The notes under the pieces: model-generated
The model's database searches: none
Seen by the model: the letters and a program-made list of their open reading frames with translations, nothing else
What the model was told of the DNA's origin: nothing
Made by a program: the position numbers and the translations under genes
DNA from: Actinomadura rudentiformis
GTDB lineage: Bacteria; Actinomycetota; Actinomycetes; Streptosporangiales; Streptosporangiaceae
Length of the DNA stretch: 64,000 bases
Assembly (NCBI RefSeq): GCF_008923185.1
Contig: NZ_WBMT01000015.1
Span: 186,001-250,000 of the forward strand
Direction of reading: 5' to 3'
In this document: positions 35,979 through 43,924 of the stretch, piece by piece
Position numbering within the stretch: the stretch's first letter is position 1
Layout: each line of letters opens with the position of its first letter

Positions 35979-36633
35979 GCCGACTCCTCTGCCGGAACGT
36001 TCCACAGCACCGCTGGAGGGCATCGCGTCTGTCGCCTTCGTTGGCGCCAACGGCAGGGTGCACATCGCTGTGTCCGACGCACTCGATCTCGTAGACTCGC
36101 ATCAGGAAACGATCTCCTCAGTGCGTCAACACCGTTGGGTACGGCGCGGCGCGTCACGGGCGGTGCGTGGGCTTGCGACGACGGCTGCCGCGATGGCTGT
36201 CGTCGTCGTAATGGCCTGGTCGTCGGGAGCGGTGGAGGCATTGGAAGATCTGCTGTCTCCGCCTGCGGCTGAGCGGAATAGCGTCAGCGACAAGGTTGGA
36301 GATCTTCCAGGGCAGGCGACGTTCGCGCCCCAACCCACAACACTAGACAGCCCTGCCGTCAGCGGGTCACCGGCCAGCAGTCCGTCGATCCACTCTTGGG
36401 AACCGCAGAAGCCTCAGGAGCCGCCGGCTGCGTCCACCCCTCCCGCTACGACGGGCCCGCCTCGGGCGACCGACACGCCCTCGCCGGATGTGGTTCCTAC
36501 GCCTTCGCCGAGTACCGGTGACGGACCTAGCGCTCCTCCTGTGCCGCAGGATTCGGCATCTCCGCAGCCTGCACCGCTACCCGGGCAGCCGGACGGAGAC
36601 GCTGACCGCGGTTCAGCAGAAGGTGGGCCGTGA
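35971..36633 (+). CDS. single-pass membrane protein with Pro-rich tail
   Basis: A 220-residue protein. GAGGAG at 35961-35966 precedes a TTG at 35971 that overlaps the upstream stop. Residues 1-60 are cytosolic-like (GIASVAFVGANGRVHIAVSDALDLVDSHQE), then a transmembrane segment ATTAAAMAVVVVMAWSSGAVEAL at about 71-93, and the remaining 125 residues are rich in Pro, Ser and Thr with no fold. This layout resembles anti-sigma-like or signalling membrane proteins, but there is no domain to prove it. It converges on the XRE gene with 3 bp between them. Confidence 0.55.
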   Translation: MTEPTPLPERSTAPLEGIASVAFVGANGRVHIAVSDALDLVDSHQETISSVRQHRWVRRGASRAVRGLATTAAAMAVVVVMAWSSGAVEALEDLLSPPAAERNSVSDKVGDLPGQATFAPQPTTLDSPAVSGSPASSPSIHSWEPQKPQEPPAASTPPATTGPPRATDTPSPDVVPTPSPSTGDGPSAPPVPQDSASPQPAPLPGQPDGDADRGSAEGGP

Positions 36634-36636
36634 CGG

Positions 36637-37143
36637 CTACCTGAGGTGGGCCTGCTGGTCGGGTGAGCGTGGAACGGACTTGGATGCTGCGGCACTTTCG
36701 GCCGCCATGCGCCGGGCTTCAGTACGCACGGCCTCAATAGCCGCCTGGCGCGCTTGCCAGGGCAGGCCCACCATTGCCCAGATCGCACGCTCATGCTGGT
36801 CGCGAAGTCCGCCCGTGAACAGTTCGTTCGGATCGGGATCTTCATCCGAGACGGTTGCAGGGGCTGGGGCTTCGGCGTCCGAGGTGCTCTCATTGCCGAG
36901 TCCGGCCGCAGTGAGGACGTCGCTGCGGGGAATCTTGAACTGCGTGGCGATGGCTTCGAGGGTTTCGAGCTTGGGGATGACGCCTCTGTTGAGCATCCTG
37001 CCGACTGATGCGCGGTGGACGCCGATTTCGCGTGCGAGTCGCGACGGTCCGCCTGCTCGCGGGCCGTCCAGTTGGTATCCGCGAGCGGTCATCTGCTCGC
37101 GCAGCCAGGTCGCGAAGGACTCGCCAGGGTTTGTTGCGTCCAC
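36637..37143 (-). CDS. XRE-family HTH regulator
   Basis: A 168-residue protein. Residues 8-75 contain a lambda-repressor-like HTH: GPSRLAREIGVHRASVGRMLNRGVIPKLETLEAIATQFKIPRSDVLTAAGL. The middle is acidic and disordered (SDAEAPAPATVSDEDPDPNE), and the C-terminus is a helix (LPWQARQAAIEAVRTEARRMAAESA). It faces the next XRE gene across a 190-bp region full of palindromes, so it probably regulates that gene as in phage or ICE decision switches. Confidence 0.75.
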   Translation of the reverse strand: MDATNPGESFATWLREQMTARGYQLDGPRAGGPSRLAREIGVHRASVGRMLNRGVIPKLETLEAIATQFKIPRSDVLTAAGLGNESTSDAEAPAPATVSDEDPDPNELFTGGLRDQHERAIWAMVGLPWQARQAAIEAVRTEARRMAAESAAASKSVPRSPDQQAHLR

Positions 37144-37229
37144 GCGCGGAACCTTACCTTGCCAGGTGGCAATGCGTGAGATCTACCGGGACATCTCTCC
37201 TGAACAGCAGCCGTCCTGAAGTGGATGTA

Positions 37230-37314
37230 ACCCTGCTGAACAGGGGTTTGCCGTGAACACCTACACGGCATGGAGATGTTGCGCACAACCAAGAGGGTTG
37301 TTGCGTCACGCAAC
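37230..37314. promoter_or_regulatory. divergent operator region with palindromes
   Basis: Three inverted repeats lie between the divergent XRE genes: CCCTG-CTGAA-CAGGG at about 37229-37243, GTTG-CGCA-CAAC at 37278-37289, and GTTGCGT-C-ACGCAAC at 37300-37314. The last two share GTTGCG and are likely repressor sites for one or both regulators. Confidence 0.55.
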
Positions 37315-37336
37315 ACAGCGGCGTAGTCTGCTGCGC

Positions 37337-37666
37337 ATGATCTCCGAATCGGGTTGGGATACCGTCCTGCGACGCGATCGGTACGCGCGCCTCTGTGTGC
37401 GAGTGCGTTTGGAATCTGAGGCGGAGCAGGCGCGGGCCTTCGGTGTCTCGCCTAGCTATCTCAACCGGCTCCTGGCCGGTGACCGGCACATCAACCGGCA
37501 CTTCATCGCTGGCGCTCTGCGCGCATTCGCGTGCAGCTTCGAGGAACTCTTCGAGGTGCGGCCCCGCGGCTCCGAAGGGACGCATCATGAGGCCGATTTG
37601 CGAGACGTCGGGGTCAGTTCACGCCCAGTCGGCGACTCAACTCGGCGAGGAGGTCACCTGAACTGA
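37337..37666 (+). CDS. XRE-like HTH protein
   Basis: A 109-residue small DNA-binding protein. ESEAEQARAFGVSPSYLNRLLAGDRHINRHFIAGALRAFACSFEELFEV is a complete five-helix HTH of the lambda-repressor fold. The C-terminal 35 residues are charged and unstructured. The ATG at 37337 is preferred; the 28 extra in-frame codons upstream cover the operator palindromes and are rejected. Its stop overlaps by about 50 bp the 3' end of the next regulator on the opposite strand. Confidence 0.7.
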   Translation: MISESGWDTVLRRDRYARLCVRVRLESEAEQARAFGVSPSYLNRLLAGDRHINRHFIAGALRAFACSFEELFEVRPRGSEGTHHEADLRDVGVSSRPVGDSTRRGGHLN

Positions 37667-37904
37667 TCTTGGCGAGCGAGGGAGTGAGCTCCTTGACGCC
37701 AGCTTCGTCGGCCGTCAGAAATCCGGCCGCTACGAACGCCTCCAGTACGGGTCGGTTGTAGGCGTGAGCGAACGCGGTAACGGTCTCCGGCTTGGGGGTG
37801 CGGGACTGCCAGGCGCTGACGCCAGCCTGGGATAGGCCGGTGCGTTCGGCGATCTTGGTCTGGTTGCTGCCTGCGATCTGCTGCACGTAGTCCCACCAAG
37901 CCAT
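37614..37904 (-). CDS. XRE-family HTH regulator (Cro/CI-like)
   Basis: A 96-residue repressor-type protein: MAWWDYVQQIAGSNQTKIAERTGLSQAGVSAWQSRTPKPETVTAFAHAYNRPVLEAFVAAGFLTADEAGV. The HTH with its recognition helix and the following helices is typical of small actinomycete ICE/phage repressors. The start is the ATG at 37904. It diverges from the small gene at 38027, and their 120-bp gap is AT-rich with palindromes, so it probably governs the long operon to its right. Confidence 0.8.
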   Translation of the reverse strand: MAWWDYVQQIAGSNQTKIAERTGLSQAGVSAWQSRTPKPETVTAFAHAYNRPVLEAFVAAGFLTADEAGVKELTPSLAKISSGDLLAELSRRLGVN

Positions 37905-37959
37905 GCGGCCAGTGTAGGCGATCGGTATTGCTGTGGTGATGGCCTCCATCACTGCCGTT

Positions 37960-38010
37960 CTATAGCATTCGCAATAGTGATATTGTCATATCTATGGCAA
38001 TAGTCTCCGC
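37960..38010. promoter_or_regulatory. AT-rich operator/promoter for the element operon
   Basis: GATAT-TGTC-ATATC at 37979-37992 is a palindrome, flanked by CGCAATAG (37970-37977) and GGCAATAG (37997-38003) direct repeats. This is one of the few strongly AT-rich spots in the element, and AGGAAAGGG for the first operon gene follows it. Confidence 0.55.
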
Positions 38011-38026
38011 TAGGAAAGGGATAGCA

Positions 38027-38467
38027 GTGAGTACCGAGCACGCCATCAGGGCCGACATGGGCTTCGAGTGGGAGTACAGCCGCGTCGAGGGTCCGATAGA
38101 GGCGGCGGCGGCCGTCGCCAGTCTGACCTTGGACCAGGTCCGCGCCGAACCCGTCGTCCGGGAGGTCGGGGACTGGGAACACGACACCGAGGCGATCGCC
38201 ATGCTCCCCGACGCGTATGCGGAGCAGGTCACGCGCGTAGTGGAGGAAGTCCGCGACGAAGAACGCACCGTCGCCGAGGCCGCCGACCGGCTGTACGGAC
38301 TCACCCAAAGTATGGGGGACGTCGTCAGGGCCTACTGGGTGGGCGAACTAGCCGCGCTCATGCGCCTGGTGAAGCACATAGACGAGCCGCCGACGTGGCT
38401 AACCGAACGCATCAGCCAGGCCACTCGCGTCCTCACCGGACTTCTCCCGCCCGGACTCACCAGCTAG
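38027..38467 (+). CDS. unknown acidic protein, first gene of element operon
   Basis: A 146-residue acidic, helical protein (VREVGDWEHDTEAIAMLPDAYAEQVTRVVEEVRDEERTVAEAADRLYGL). It starts at a GTG with AGGAAAGGG 6 nt upstream. No family is known. A perfect hairpin separates it from the Sak4-like gene. As the first gene behind the XRE repressor, it may be a phage-type early protein. Confidence 0.6.
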   Translation: MSTEHAIRADMGFEWEYSRVEGPIEAAAAVASLTLDQVRAEPVVREVGDWEHDTEAIAMLPDAYAEQVTRVVEEVRDEERTVAEAADRLYGLTQSMGDVVRAYWVGELAALMRLVKHIDEPPTWLTERISQATRVLTGLLPPGLTS

Positions 38468-38468
38468 C

Positions 38469-38502
38469 GGTGGTCCCGCCCCGTGCCGGGGGCGGGACCA
38501 CC
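38469..38502 (+). terminator. perfect 14-bp hairpin after first operon gene
   Basis: GGTGGTCCCGCCCC at 38469-38482 pairs with GGGGCGGGACCACC at 38489-38502 around a 6-nt loop. It lacks a U tract. It lies 32 nt before the next start codon, leaving little space for another promoter, so it may attenuate or process the operon mRNA. Confidence 0.6.
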
Positions 38503-38534
38503 TGAACGTCCTCCCTCGCAGAAGGAACACCCGA

Positions 38535-39809
38535 ATGGTACTTCGCACACGCCGCCCTACCGGGTCGGTCCCGTGGCCCCTGATCCTGCTCGAAGGCGGT
38601 GAGAAAGTCGGCAAATCATGGTCGGCCGCCACGCTCACCACCTCGCCACGCATCGGCCGCGCTTTCTGGATCGCGCTCGGTGAGGTCGACGCCGACGAGT
38701 ACGGCGCCCTACCCGGCGCCGACTTCGAGATCGTTGAACACGACGGCACTTTCAGCTCGATCTTGTCTGCCGTCACCGACATCCACGCCCTTGCCGCCGA
38801 GGCTGAGCCCGGCCAGCCTCCCGTAACGCTGGTCATCGACACGATGTCGGCCGAGTGGGAGTGGCTGAAGGACTGGGCCGACGAACGGGCCCGCCAGAGT
38901 GACAAGAACAAGAAGATCCTGGCCCGCGACCCTAACGCCGAGATCGTCATCCCGCCGAACGTGTGGACCGACACCAATGCCCGGCACCGCAAGCTCACCC
39001 GACTGCTGATGACGCTCAAGGGTGTGGTGGTCATGATCGCTCGCGGTCGCGAGACGATCGCGGTGGACGACCACGGCCGTCCGATCTCCGGCACGAAGGA
39101 ATACCGGGTCGACGGGCAGAAGGGTTTGCCGTTCGACGCATCGGTCTGGATCAGGATGCACCGCGACAGACGCTCGATCATCGTCGGTTGCCGCAGCATC
39201 CACACGGGCATCCGGCCCGGCCGGGACCAGCCGATGGAGCTGTCGGACGACTGGACGCTCGACTGGGTCATCTTCGACCTTCTCAAGTGCAACCCCGACA
39301 CCTCTCACGCGGCACGCCTGGTTGATCGCAGGCCGGAGATGACCCCCGAACAGATCCGCGCCGAGGCGTTGAAAGCCACCAGCATCGAGCGCTTGCGAGA
39401 GCTGTTCGAGCAGACCAGGGCGCTGGGCTACGAGGGTGTTCTCGTCACCGACAATTTCGGTAACGAGGGTGAGCTCGCTCAGCTCATCACGTACCTGGCG
39501 AACCAGATGCGGGCGGGGAACGCGGCTACCGGTGAAGCGGAGACCGGGGGCTCCCAGAATCAGCCAAGGGCTACACCGGAGCAGCAGGTGATGCTCACCG
39601 AGCTATTCGTGGAGGCCGGAGGCTTCGAAGACTCTGCCGAGCGTGACACCTACATCGCCGAAGTTCTGGGCCGCCCTGTGGCCGAGACCGAGCTGAACGT
39701 CCATGAAGCCGAAACGGTCGCCTCGCGGCTCCGTCAGGACATCCGTGCAGAGGCCGACAAGGCCAAGGCCGCCAGAGCGAACACGGCCAGCAAGGAAGCG
39801 GTCCGATGA
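38535..39809 (+). CDS. Sak4-like/AAA_24 RecA-fold ATPase
   Basis: A 424-residue phage-type recombination ATPase. Walker A is LLEGGEKVGKSWSAA, Walker B is VTLVIDTMSAEW, and a RecA-like core continues through LLMTLKGVVVMIARG and ASVWIRMHR. The C-terminal 130 residues are helical and acidic (AETVASRLRQDIRAEADKAKAARANTASKEAVR). Sak4-like enzymes help annealing of single-stranded DNA and usually pair with an SSB. Its stop overlaps the next start by ATGA. The upstream hairpin suggests attenuation. Confidence 0.75.
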   Translation: MVLRTRRPTGSVPWPLILLEGGEKVGKSWSAATLTTSPRIGRAFWIALGEVDADEYGALPGADFEIVEHDGTFSSILSAVTDIHALAAEAEPGQPPVTLVIDTMSAEWEWLKDWADERARQSDKNKKILARDPNAEIVIPPNVWTDTNARHRKLTRLLMTLKGVVVMIARGRETIAVDDHGRPISGTKEYRVDGQKGLPFDASVWIRMHRDRRSIIVGCRSIHTGIRPGRDQPMELSDDWTLDWVIFDLLKCNPDTSHAARLVDRRPEMTPEQIRAEALKATSIERLRELFEQTRALGYEGVLVTDNFGNEGELAQLITYLANQMRAGNAATGEAETGGSQNQPRATPEQQVMLTELFVEAGGFEDSAERDTYIAEVLGRPVAETELNVHEAETVASRLRQDIRAEADKAKAARANTASKEAVR

Positions 39810-40303
39810 GCGGCCGGGTAGCTGAGCTGGTGTGGCGCTTCGCCGCCATCGCGGGAGCACGCAAAGCCATGCGGCAGATGACCGACGCCCACGAGGTCGA
39901 GCTGATTGAGACCCTGCCCGGCCGCGCCCCGGCCGTGCTGCCGTCCGGTAAGCGGGTCGCCTCGGTCTCCCTCAACTGGGAGGTCGCCGCCGTCGTCGTG
40001 GACGAACGCGCGTTCCTTGAGTGGGTACGCCGGACTCGGCCGGACGAGGTGATCGAGTCCGTCCGGGAGTCCTACCGCCGCTACGTGCTGGAGGCAGCAG
40101 TGCGAGCCGGGGAGGAACCGCCCGGCGTGCATCTGCGCGAGCGCGTCCTCTCGGTCACCACTTCGTTCGCCAAGGGCGGCCTAGCGGAGATCACGCGAGC
40201 CCTGGAGGCCGGCGACGTCGGCTGGGACGAGCTGTTGAACGTTCCCGAACCTACGGATCTGCCTCCCCGTCTGCCGCCCGACTCAGCCACGTCTCCCTCC
40301 TGA
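39806..40303 (+). CDS. unknown phage-like protein
   Basis: A 165-residue protein overlapping the ATPase stop by ATGA. Residues 8-90 contain WRFAAIAGARKAMRQMTDAHEVELIETLPGRAPAVLPSGKRVASVSLNWEVAAVVVDERAFLEWVRRTRPDEV, a beta-rich then helical layout; the C-terminus is rich in Pro. Position next to a Sak4-like ATPase suggests a recombination accessory role, but no family was recognised. Confidence 0.55.
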   Translation: MSGRVAELVWRFAAIAGARKAMRQMTDAHEVELIETLPGRAPAVLPSGKRVASVSLNWEVAAVVVDERAFLEWVRRTRPDEVIESVRESYRRYVLEAAVRAGEEPPGVHLRERVLSVTTSFAKGGLAEITRALEAGDVGWDELLNVPEPTDLPPRLPPDSATSPS

Positions 40304-40313
40304 CTTCATGCGC

Positions 40314-40343
40314 ACCGGGGGTGGGCGGCCGCCTGCCCCCGGT
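40314..40343 (+). terminator. GC-rich intercistronic hairpin
   Basis: ACCGGGGG at 40314-40321 pairs with CCCCCGGT at 40336-40343, with an inner GGC/GCC pairing. It occupies the short gap between the genes at 39806 and 40368, about 25 nt before the latter's start. Confidence 0.5.
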
Positions 40344-40367
40344 CCCTTCCTGCACCAAGGACCTTGC

Positions 40368-40790
40368 ATGATCCTCCCCATCAACGGGCCTGCCACAGGA
40401 CCCGATCCGCAGACTTCCGCAGATCTCGACGCTGCCGCCATCCTCGCCAGGCGGCTCGTTATCCGCGATGACGGCCGCTGCGCCGCCTGCGGTGTGAGTG
40501 GCGACCAAGCCACCATGAACGCCTTCCACCGGCCCCGTTCCCAGCGAACGCCCGACATGACGAACTTTGCTGCGTGGCTGCTGCTGTGCGGCTCGTCCAC
40601 CGAGGGCTGCTTGATGCAGGTCATCGAGGAGCCCCGATGGGCCAGGACGACGGGTCTGACCCTCGCCGCCCACAAGGACCCCACATCAGTGGGCGTCTGG
40701 CACGCCTTCCACGGCCTGGTCTTTCTTGACGCAGATGGCGGGCTCTATCCGCGCGTGGGACAGGTTCGGAGGGGCTGCGATGAGCGTTGA
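40368..40790 (+). CDS. unknown Cys-containing protein, HNH-like N-terminus
   Basis: A 140-residue protein from the ATG at 40368, preceded by AAGGACC. LVIRDDGRCAACGVSGDQATMNAFHRPRS resembles the CxxC start and His region of an HNH nuclease, and C...C pairs recur later (LLCGSSTEGCLM), as in phage HNH-like proteins, but the final H-N-H order is not complete. It overlaps the next start by 11 nt. A nucleic-acid role is only plausible. Confidence 0.5.
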   Translation: MILPINGPATGPDPQTSADLDAAAILARRLVIRDDGRCAACGVSGDQATMNAFHRPRSQRTPDMTNFAAWLLLCGSSTEGCLMQVIEEPRWARTTGLTLAAHKDPTSVGVWHAFHGLVFLDADGGLYPRVGQVRRGCDER

Positions 40791-41187
40791 AGATCTTTGC
40801 GGTACTGAGCGCGGCTACCGCTACGGATGCCGCTGCCGCCCGTGCACCGACGCCCACCGCCAGCTCATCGCTGAGCAGAAGGCCGACAGACTCGCCCGCG
40901 CGGCCGCCGACCCCTCGATCGTCCCGCACGGCACCACCTCGGGCTACATCAACTGGGACTGCCGCTGTGACCCATGCACCGACGCCTACAGCCAAAGCCG
41001 CGGGAAGCGCCCCACCAAGGTCAAGCCCACCAACCGGCGCTGGACTCCACGCGAAGCGGAGCTGGTCATGCAGGACGTTCCGCTCCAGGCGCTGGCAGAA
41101 GCGCTGGGCCGCACCTACAACGCCGTCTTGACCAAGCGGTACCTCCAACGCCGTGGCGCTGACAGCTCCAAGGCGGTGCCGTCGTGA
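40780..41187 (+). CDS. Cys-rich protein with two GYxxxCRCxPC repeats
   Basis: A 135-residue protein. Two nearly identical segments, GYRYGCRCRPCTDAHRQ (12-28) and GYINWDCRCDPCTDAYSQ (54-71), carry C-x-C-x2-C groups that could each bind a metal or pair as a zinc ribbon. The C-terminus RRWTPREAELVMQDVPLQALAEALGRTYNAVLTKRYLQRR is a Myb/HTH-like segment with W, typical of small DNA-binding proteins. The two starts overlap on both sides (ATG in the previous gene, GTGA with the next). Confidence 0.6.
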   Translation: MSVEDLCGTERGYRYGCRCRPCTDAHRQLIAEQKADRLARAAADPSIVPHGTTSGYINWDCRCDPCTDAYSQSRGKRPTKVKPTNRRWTPREAELVMQDVPLQALAEALGRTYNAVLTKRYLQRRGADSSKAVPS

Positions 41188-41510
41188 AGCGGCCCATCCA
41201 CAGCACCATCCCCACGCTCCCGCTGTTCGATCTGCCCCAACCCGAGGAGACCGGCGACGTGCCCGACCGCGAGGAATGGTGGAACCAGGCCGTCGCCGGC
41301 GTCCGCGAGCTCGCGGCGACGGGGATGGCTTTCCAGGCGTATGACCTGGTTCGGCGTGGCATCCCCGAGCCGCCCAGCGACTCGCAGTGGGGCGCGCTGT
41401 TCGCCGCACTGGCCCGCCAGCGCCTGATCGTGCCGGTCGGCTACGGGCCCTCGCCCCGGCCCACCACACGCTCCAGCGCGGCCCGCATCTGGCGAGGTGT
41501 TCAGCGATGA
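41184..41510 (+). CDS. unknown small protein
   Basis: A 108-residue protein starting at the GTG that overlaps the previous stop. WWNQAVAGVRELAATGMAFQAYDLVRRGIPEPPSDSQWGALFAALARQRLIVPVGYGPS is a compact helical segment with a wing-like strand, suggestive of a winged helix. It overlaps the next gene by ATGA. It is part of a tightly packed operon of small proteins. Confidence 0.5.
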   Translation: MKRPIHSTIPTLPLFDLPQPEETGDVPDREEWWNQAVAGVRELAATGMAFQAYDLVRRGIPEPPSDSQWGALFAALARQRLIVPVGYGPSPRPTTRSSAARIWRGVQR

Positions 41511-41674
41511 GCGTGACTCCCGCGGTCTTGGCCGTCGCCGCGCTCGTCCTACTGGCCTGCCTTGTGGGCTGGCTGGTGGGCGAGCTGGTGGCGGCGTGGC
41601 GCCGCGCAGGCGACTGGATCGAGCAGGAGATCGCCGCATTCGCGGCTGACGAGAAGAAAGAGGGCCGGTCCTGA
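41507..41674 (+). CDS. single-pass membrane peptide
   Basis: A 55-residue protein. PAVLAVAALVLLACLVGWLVGELVAAW is one transmembrane helix near the N-terminus, followed by a charged helix (WIEQEIAAFAADEKKEGRS). It starts at an ATG overlapping the upstream TGA and ends at the ATG of the next gene, so it is coupled on both sides. Confidence 0.6.
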   Translation: MSVTPAVLAVAALVLLACLVGWLVGELVAAWRRAGDWIEQEIAAFAADEKKEGRS

Positions 41675-42720
41675 TGTGGGGTCGGATAGACGACAACTTC
41701 GATGAGCACCCCAAGGTGCTGGCGCTGCTGGACGAGGAGGGCGGCGCGGTGGCGATCGGCCTGTGGACGGTCTGCTTCACCTGGGCGCACCGCAACACCC
41801 GCAAGAAGGGCAGGACGCCCGGCTTGCTGCCCAAGGGCTTGCCGCGCCGGATGATCGGCGGCGAGGGACAGGCGGCCGCCGAGCTGCTGGTGCGAGTCGG
41901 CCTCTGGGAGGTCGCCGAGGACGGCGGCTGGCAGTTCCACGACTTCACCGACTACCTGCCCTCGGACAAGACTCGTGCCGCCCGCGCCGAGGCCGGTCGT
42001 AAGGGAGCGGAGGCACGTTGGGGCAAGAAGCCGCCGCGCGGCACCGATGGCAATGAGCCATCACAGAGCCAATCCGCGAGCCAACCCGCGAGCCAACCCG
42101 GTAGCCACCCGAGTGGCCACGCCGGTAGCCATCGCGGTGATGGCAACGAGCCATCGGCCAGCCATGAGGATGCTGGCAAACCTGAAGCACACGATGGCTC
42201 ACACGCGCACGGGCACTGGGGTCCCACCCCCGCCCCCAGTCCCAGTCCCACACCCCCCTCCTCCCCTTCCCCTCCTCCTCGATCGAGCAGTCCTCAGGGG
42301 GCTCCTGCCGAAGCGGGGGGAGAAGGGAGACAAGAATCTTCTGAGGGTCTTGCCCGACGTCATGAGGCCGCCCAAGTGATTCAGATGGGTCTGGTCGCCG
42401 AGATTCAAAACTTGCGGCCGGAGTGGTCTGCCGCGTCGATCCGGCGGGCCCTGGAACACCCCGACGTCACCGAACGCCCCGCTGATCTGGTCCGGATCGC
42501 GTTCGTGTTGGTGGCCTCCGATCCGGAAACTCAGCACCCAGGCCGCCTGGCGGCCGACGGGCCGTGGTGGCATCTGGCCGCTCGCCGTCAGCGACCGTCT
42601 CCGGCGCGGCCCGAGTGGTGCGGGGCCTGCGAGTCCGACAGTCACCGGATGGTCGAGGTCGCTGACGGGCGTGTCCGTCGCTGCCCGGTCTGCCATCCGC
42701 TGGAAGTGAGGACCGCGTAA
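41674..42720 (+). CDS. DnaD-like phage replication protein
   Basis: A 348-residue protein. The N-terminus MWGRIDDNFDEHPKVLALLDEEGGAVAIGLWTVCFTWAHRNTRKKGRTPGLLP is characteristic of actinophage and mycobacteriophage replisome-organiser proteins (DnaD N-terminal-like winged helix). The middle 120 residues are low-complexity, with degenerate short NEPS/SQPA/SHPS/AGSHR-type repeats and Pro runs. The C-terminus has a CGAC...CPVC zinc-ribbon pair. It probably recruits helicase at the element's origin. Its stop is at 42720, just before a strong promoter. Confidence 0.7.
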   Translation: MWGRIDDNFDEHPKVLALLDEEGGAVAIGLWTVCFTWAHRNTRKKGRTPGLLPKGLPRRMIGGEGQAAAELLVRVGLWEVAEDGGWQFHDFTDYLPSDKTRAARAEAGRKGAEARWGKKPPRGTDGNEPSQSQSASQPASQPGSHPSGHAGSHRGDGNEPSASHEDAGKPEAHDGSHAHGHWGPTPAPSPSPTPPSSPSPPPRSSSPQGAPAEAGGEGRQESSEGLARRHEAAQVIQMGLVAEIQNLRPEWSAASIRRALEHPDVTERPADLVRIAFVLVASDPETQHPGRLAADGPWWHLAARRQRPSPARPEWCGACESDSHRMVEVADGRVRRCPVCHPLEVRTA

Positions 42721-42747
42721 CCGCAGCCCAGGCCCGCCCATAAACGT

Positions 42748-42810
42748 TGTCTGATGTATTGACAATCACGATGATGACCTCTTATCTTCCACATTCCAGG
42801 ACAGCAAACC
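42748..42810 (+). promoter_or_regulatory. shared promoter-leader block, copy 1
   Basis: TTGACA at 42759-42764 and TTATCT at 42782-42787 with a 17-bp spacer form a good sigma-70 promoter. It is flanked by a TGTCTGATGTATTGACA element on the upstream side and by TCCACAT...CAG.ACAGCAAACC downstream, all of which recur in two other promoters of this window. It drives the gene at 42827. Confidence 0.75.
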
Positions 42811-42826
42811 AAGTGAAGGAAGCGGC

Positions 42827-43153
42827 GTGAGCGACATTGAAGTGCCCTGCCGAGCCCCCATGGAGCTCCGTGCGCTGGCTGCCAAGGCCCGGCCCGATTG
42901 GAAGCCCGGCGCGCTGGACGACGCACTCGTGGACGCCCACTACAAGGGCCTCAGCTGGCGAACCGTTCTGGAACGGATCGGATCGCTGATGGCCGATCCC
43001 AACGCCGAGCCATGCGACCTCACCGCAGCCGAGTACCGGCAACGACCCCCCGGCGTCGACCCCAACCCGGAATTCCGAGCCGCCCGAGCGGCCATCCACA
43101 ACGCCCGCCCGGTCACGCCTGCCATGCCCGACTCCACGAAAGGCGACCGATGA
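42827..43153 (+). CDS. unknown small protein
   Basis: A 108-residue protein. It starts at a GTG after AAGGAAG, following the copy-1 promoter. ELRALAAKARPDWKPGALDDALVDAHYKGLSWRTVLERIGSLMADPNAEPCDLTAAEYR is helical and polar, similar to short phage proteins of unknown role. Overlap by ATGA leads into the next gene. Confidence 0.6.
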   Translation: MSDIEVPCRAPMELRALAAKARPDWKPGALDDALVDAHYKGLSWRTVLERIGSLMADPNAEPCDLTAAEYRQRPPGVDPNPEFRAARAAIHNARPVTPAMPDSTKGDR

Positions 43154-43377
43154 CCCCGACCAGCTCCGCCGCAGCCGAAGGCCGCTGCACCTGCACTGGC
43201 ACGGCCTGCTGGCATCGCGGCCGATGCCGCGCCTGGCAGGGCAGGCCCCACCCCCTCACCCGCGAGGTCGTCGTCCTGGACAACGCGGCGGGGTGGTGCG
43301 GGCCCTGCACCCCCAGGCCAGACCACCGAACCCCGAGACCCAGGCCCGAACAGCCGCTCGCGCCGCTGTTTCCGTAG
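43150..43377 (+). CDS. Cys-rich small protein
   Basis: A 75-residue protein with C-x-C-x4-C-W-H and later W-C-G-P-C (GRCTCTGTACWHRGRCRAW; AAGWCGPCTPRP). It begins at an ATG overlapping the preceding TGA. The WCGPC sequence resembles a thioredoxin active site, but there is no thioredoxin fold; a metal-binding role is more likely. Confidence 0.5.
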   Translation: MTPTSSAAAEGRCTCTGTACWHRGRCRAWQGRPHPLTREVVVLDNAAGWCGPCTPRPDHRTPRPRPEQPLAPLFP

Positions 43378-43405
43378 CCGCTCTCAACACTCGATGAGGA
43401 CACCC

Positions 43406-43924
43406 ATGGCTACCGATCCGACGACCGCTCCAATCACCGGCCCCGACGCTCACGTCGCTGAGCCCGACGCACTAGCAGCGCAGACCCTTCCCCTCCTGGC
43501 CGCCGTGGTCTGCGGACACCGCGCTCACGACGTCACCCGCGTCGCCGAGACGCTAAACGGCCTCGACCTCCCACACCTCCAGGCGCTCGTCGTCGGCCTA
43601 GCCGCGATGGTGCCCACAAGCGTCCCCCTGCCAGCCCCCGCCGGGCTCGCCACGCTCATCGCCAACCTGCAACTCAACGCCGACATCAGCCCCCAGCGCG
43701 CCGCACGCAACCGCGCCGTCCTCGCCGACGCCACCGGCATGCACCCCGAACCCGACGACCAGACCGCCGTCTGCTCCCGATGCGAGAAGCGACTCCCGCA
43801 CTCCCGCTTCCACCACGACAAGAGCACCTCCTCCGGGCTGTCCTACCGCTGCAAGGACTGCGACTCCCGCATGCGCGCGGCCCACCGCCGCCACGGAACC
43901 ACCCGAGGGTGGGTCGCCGCATGA
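43406..43924 (+). CDS. zinc-ribbon-containing protein
   Basis: A 172-residue protein. The C-terminal 60 residues hold CSRCEKRLPHSRFHHDKSTSSGLSYRCKDCDSR, two Cys pairs in a zinc-ribbon spacing as in phage HNH or DNA-binding proteins. The N-terminal 100 residues are helical (LPLLAAVVCGHRAHDVTRVAETLNGLDLPHLQALVVGLAAMV). It starts at the ATG at 43406 after GAGGA and overlaps the next gene by ATGA. Confidence 0.55.
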   Translation: MATDPTTAPITGPDAHVAEPDALAAQTLPLLAAVVCGHRAHDVTRVAETLNGLDLPHLQALVVGLAAMVPTSVPLPAPAGLATLIANLQLNADISPQRAARNRAVLADATGMHPEPDDQTAVCSRCEKRLPHSRFHHDKSTSSGLSYRCKDCDSRMRAAHRRHGTTRGWVAA

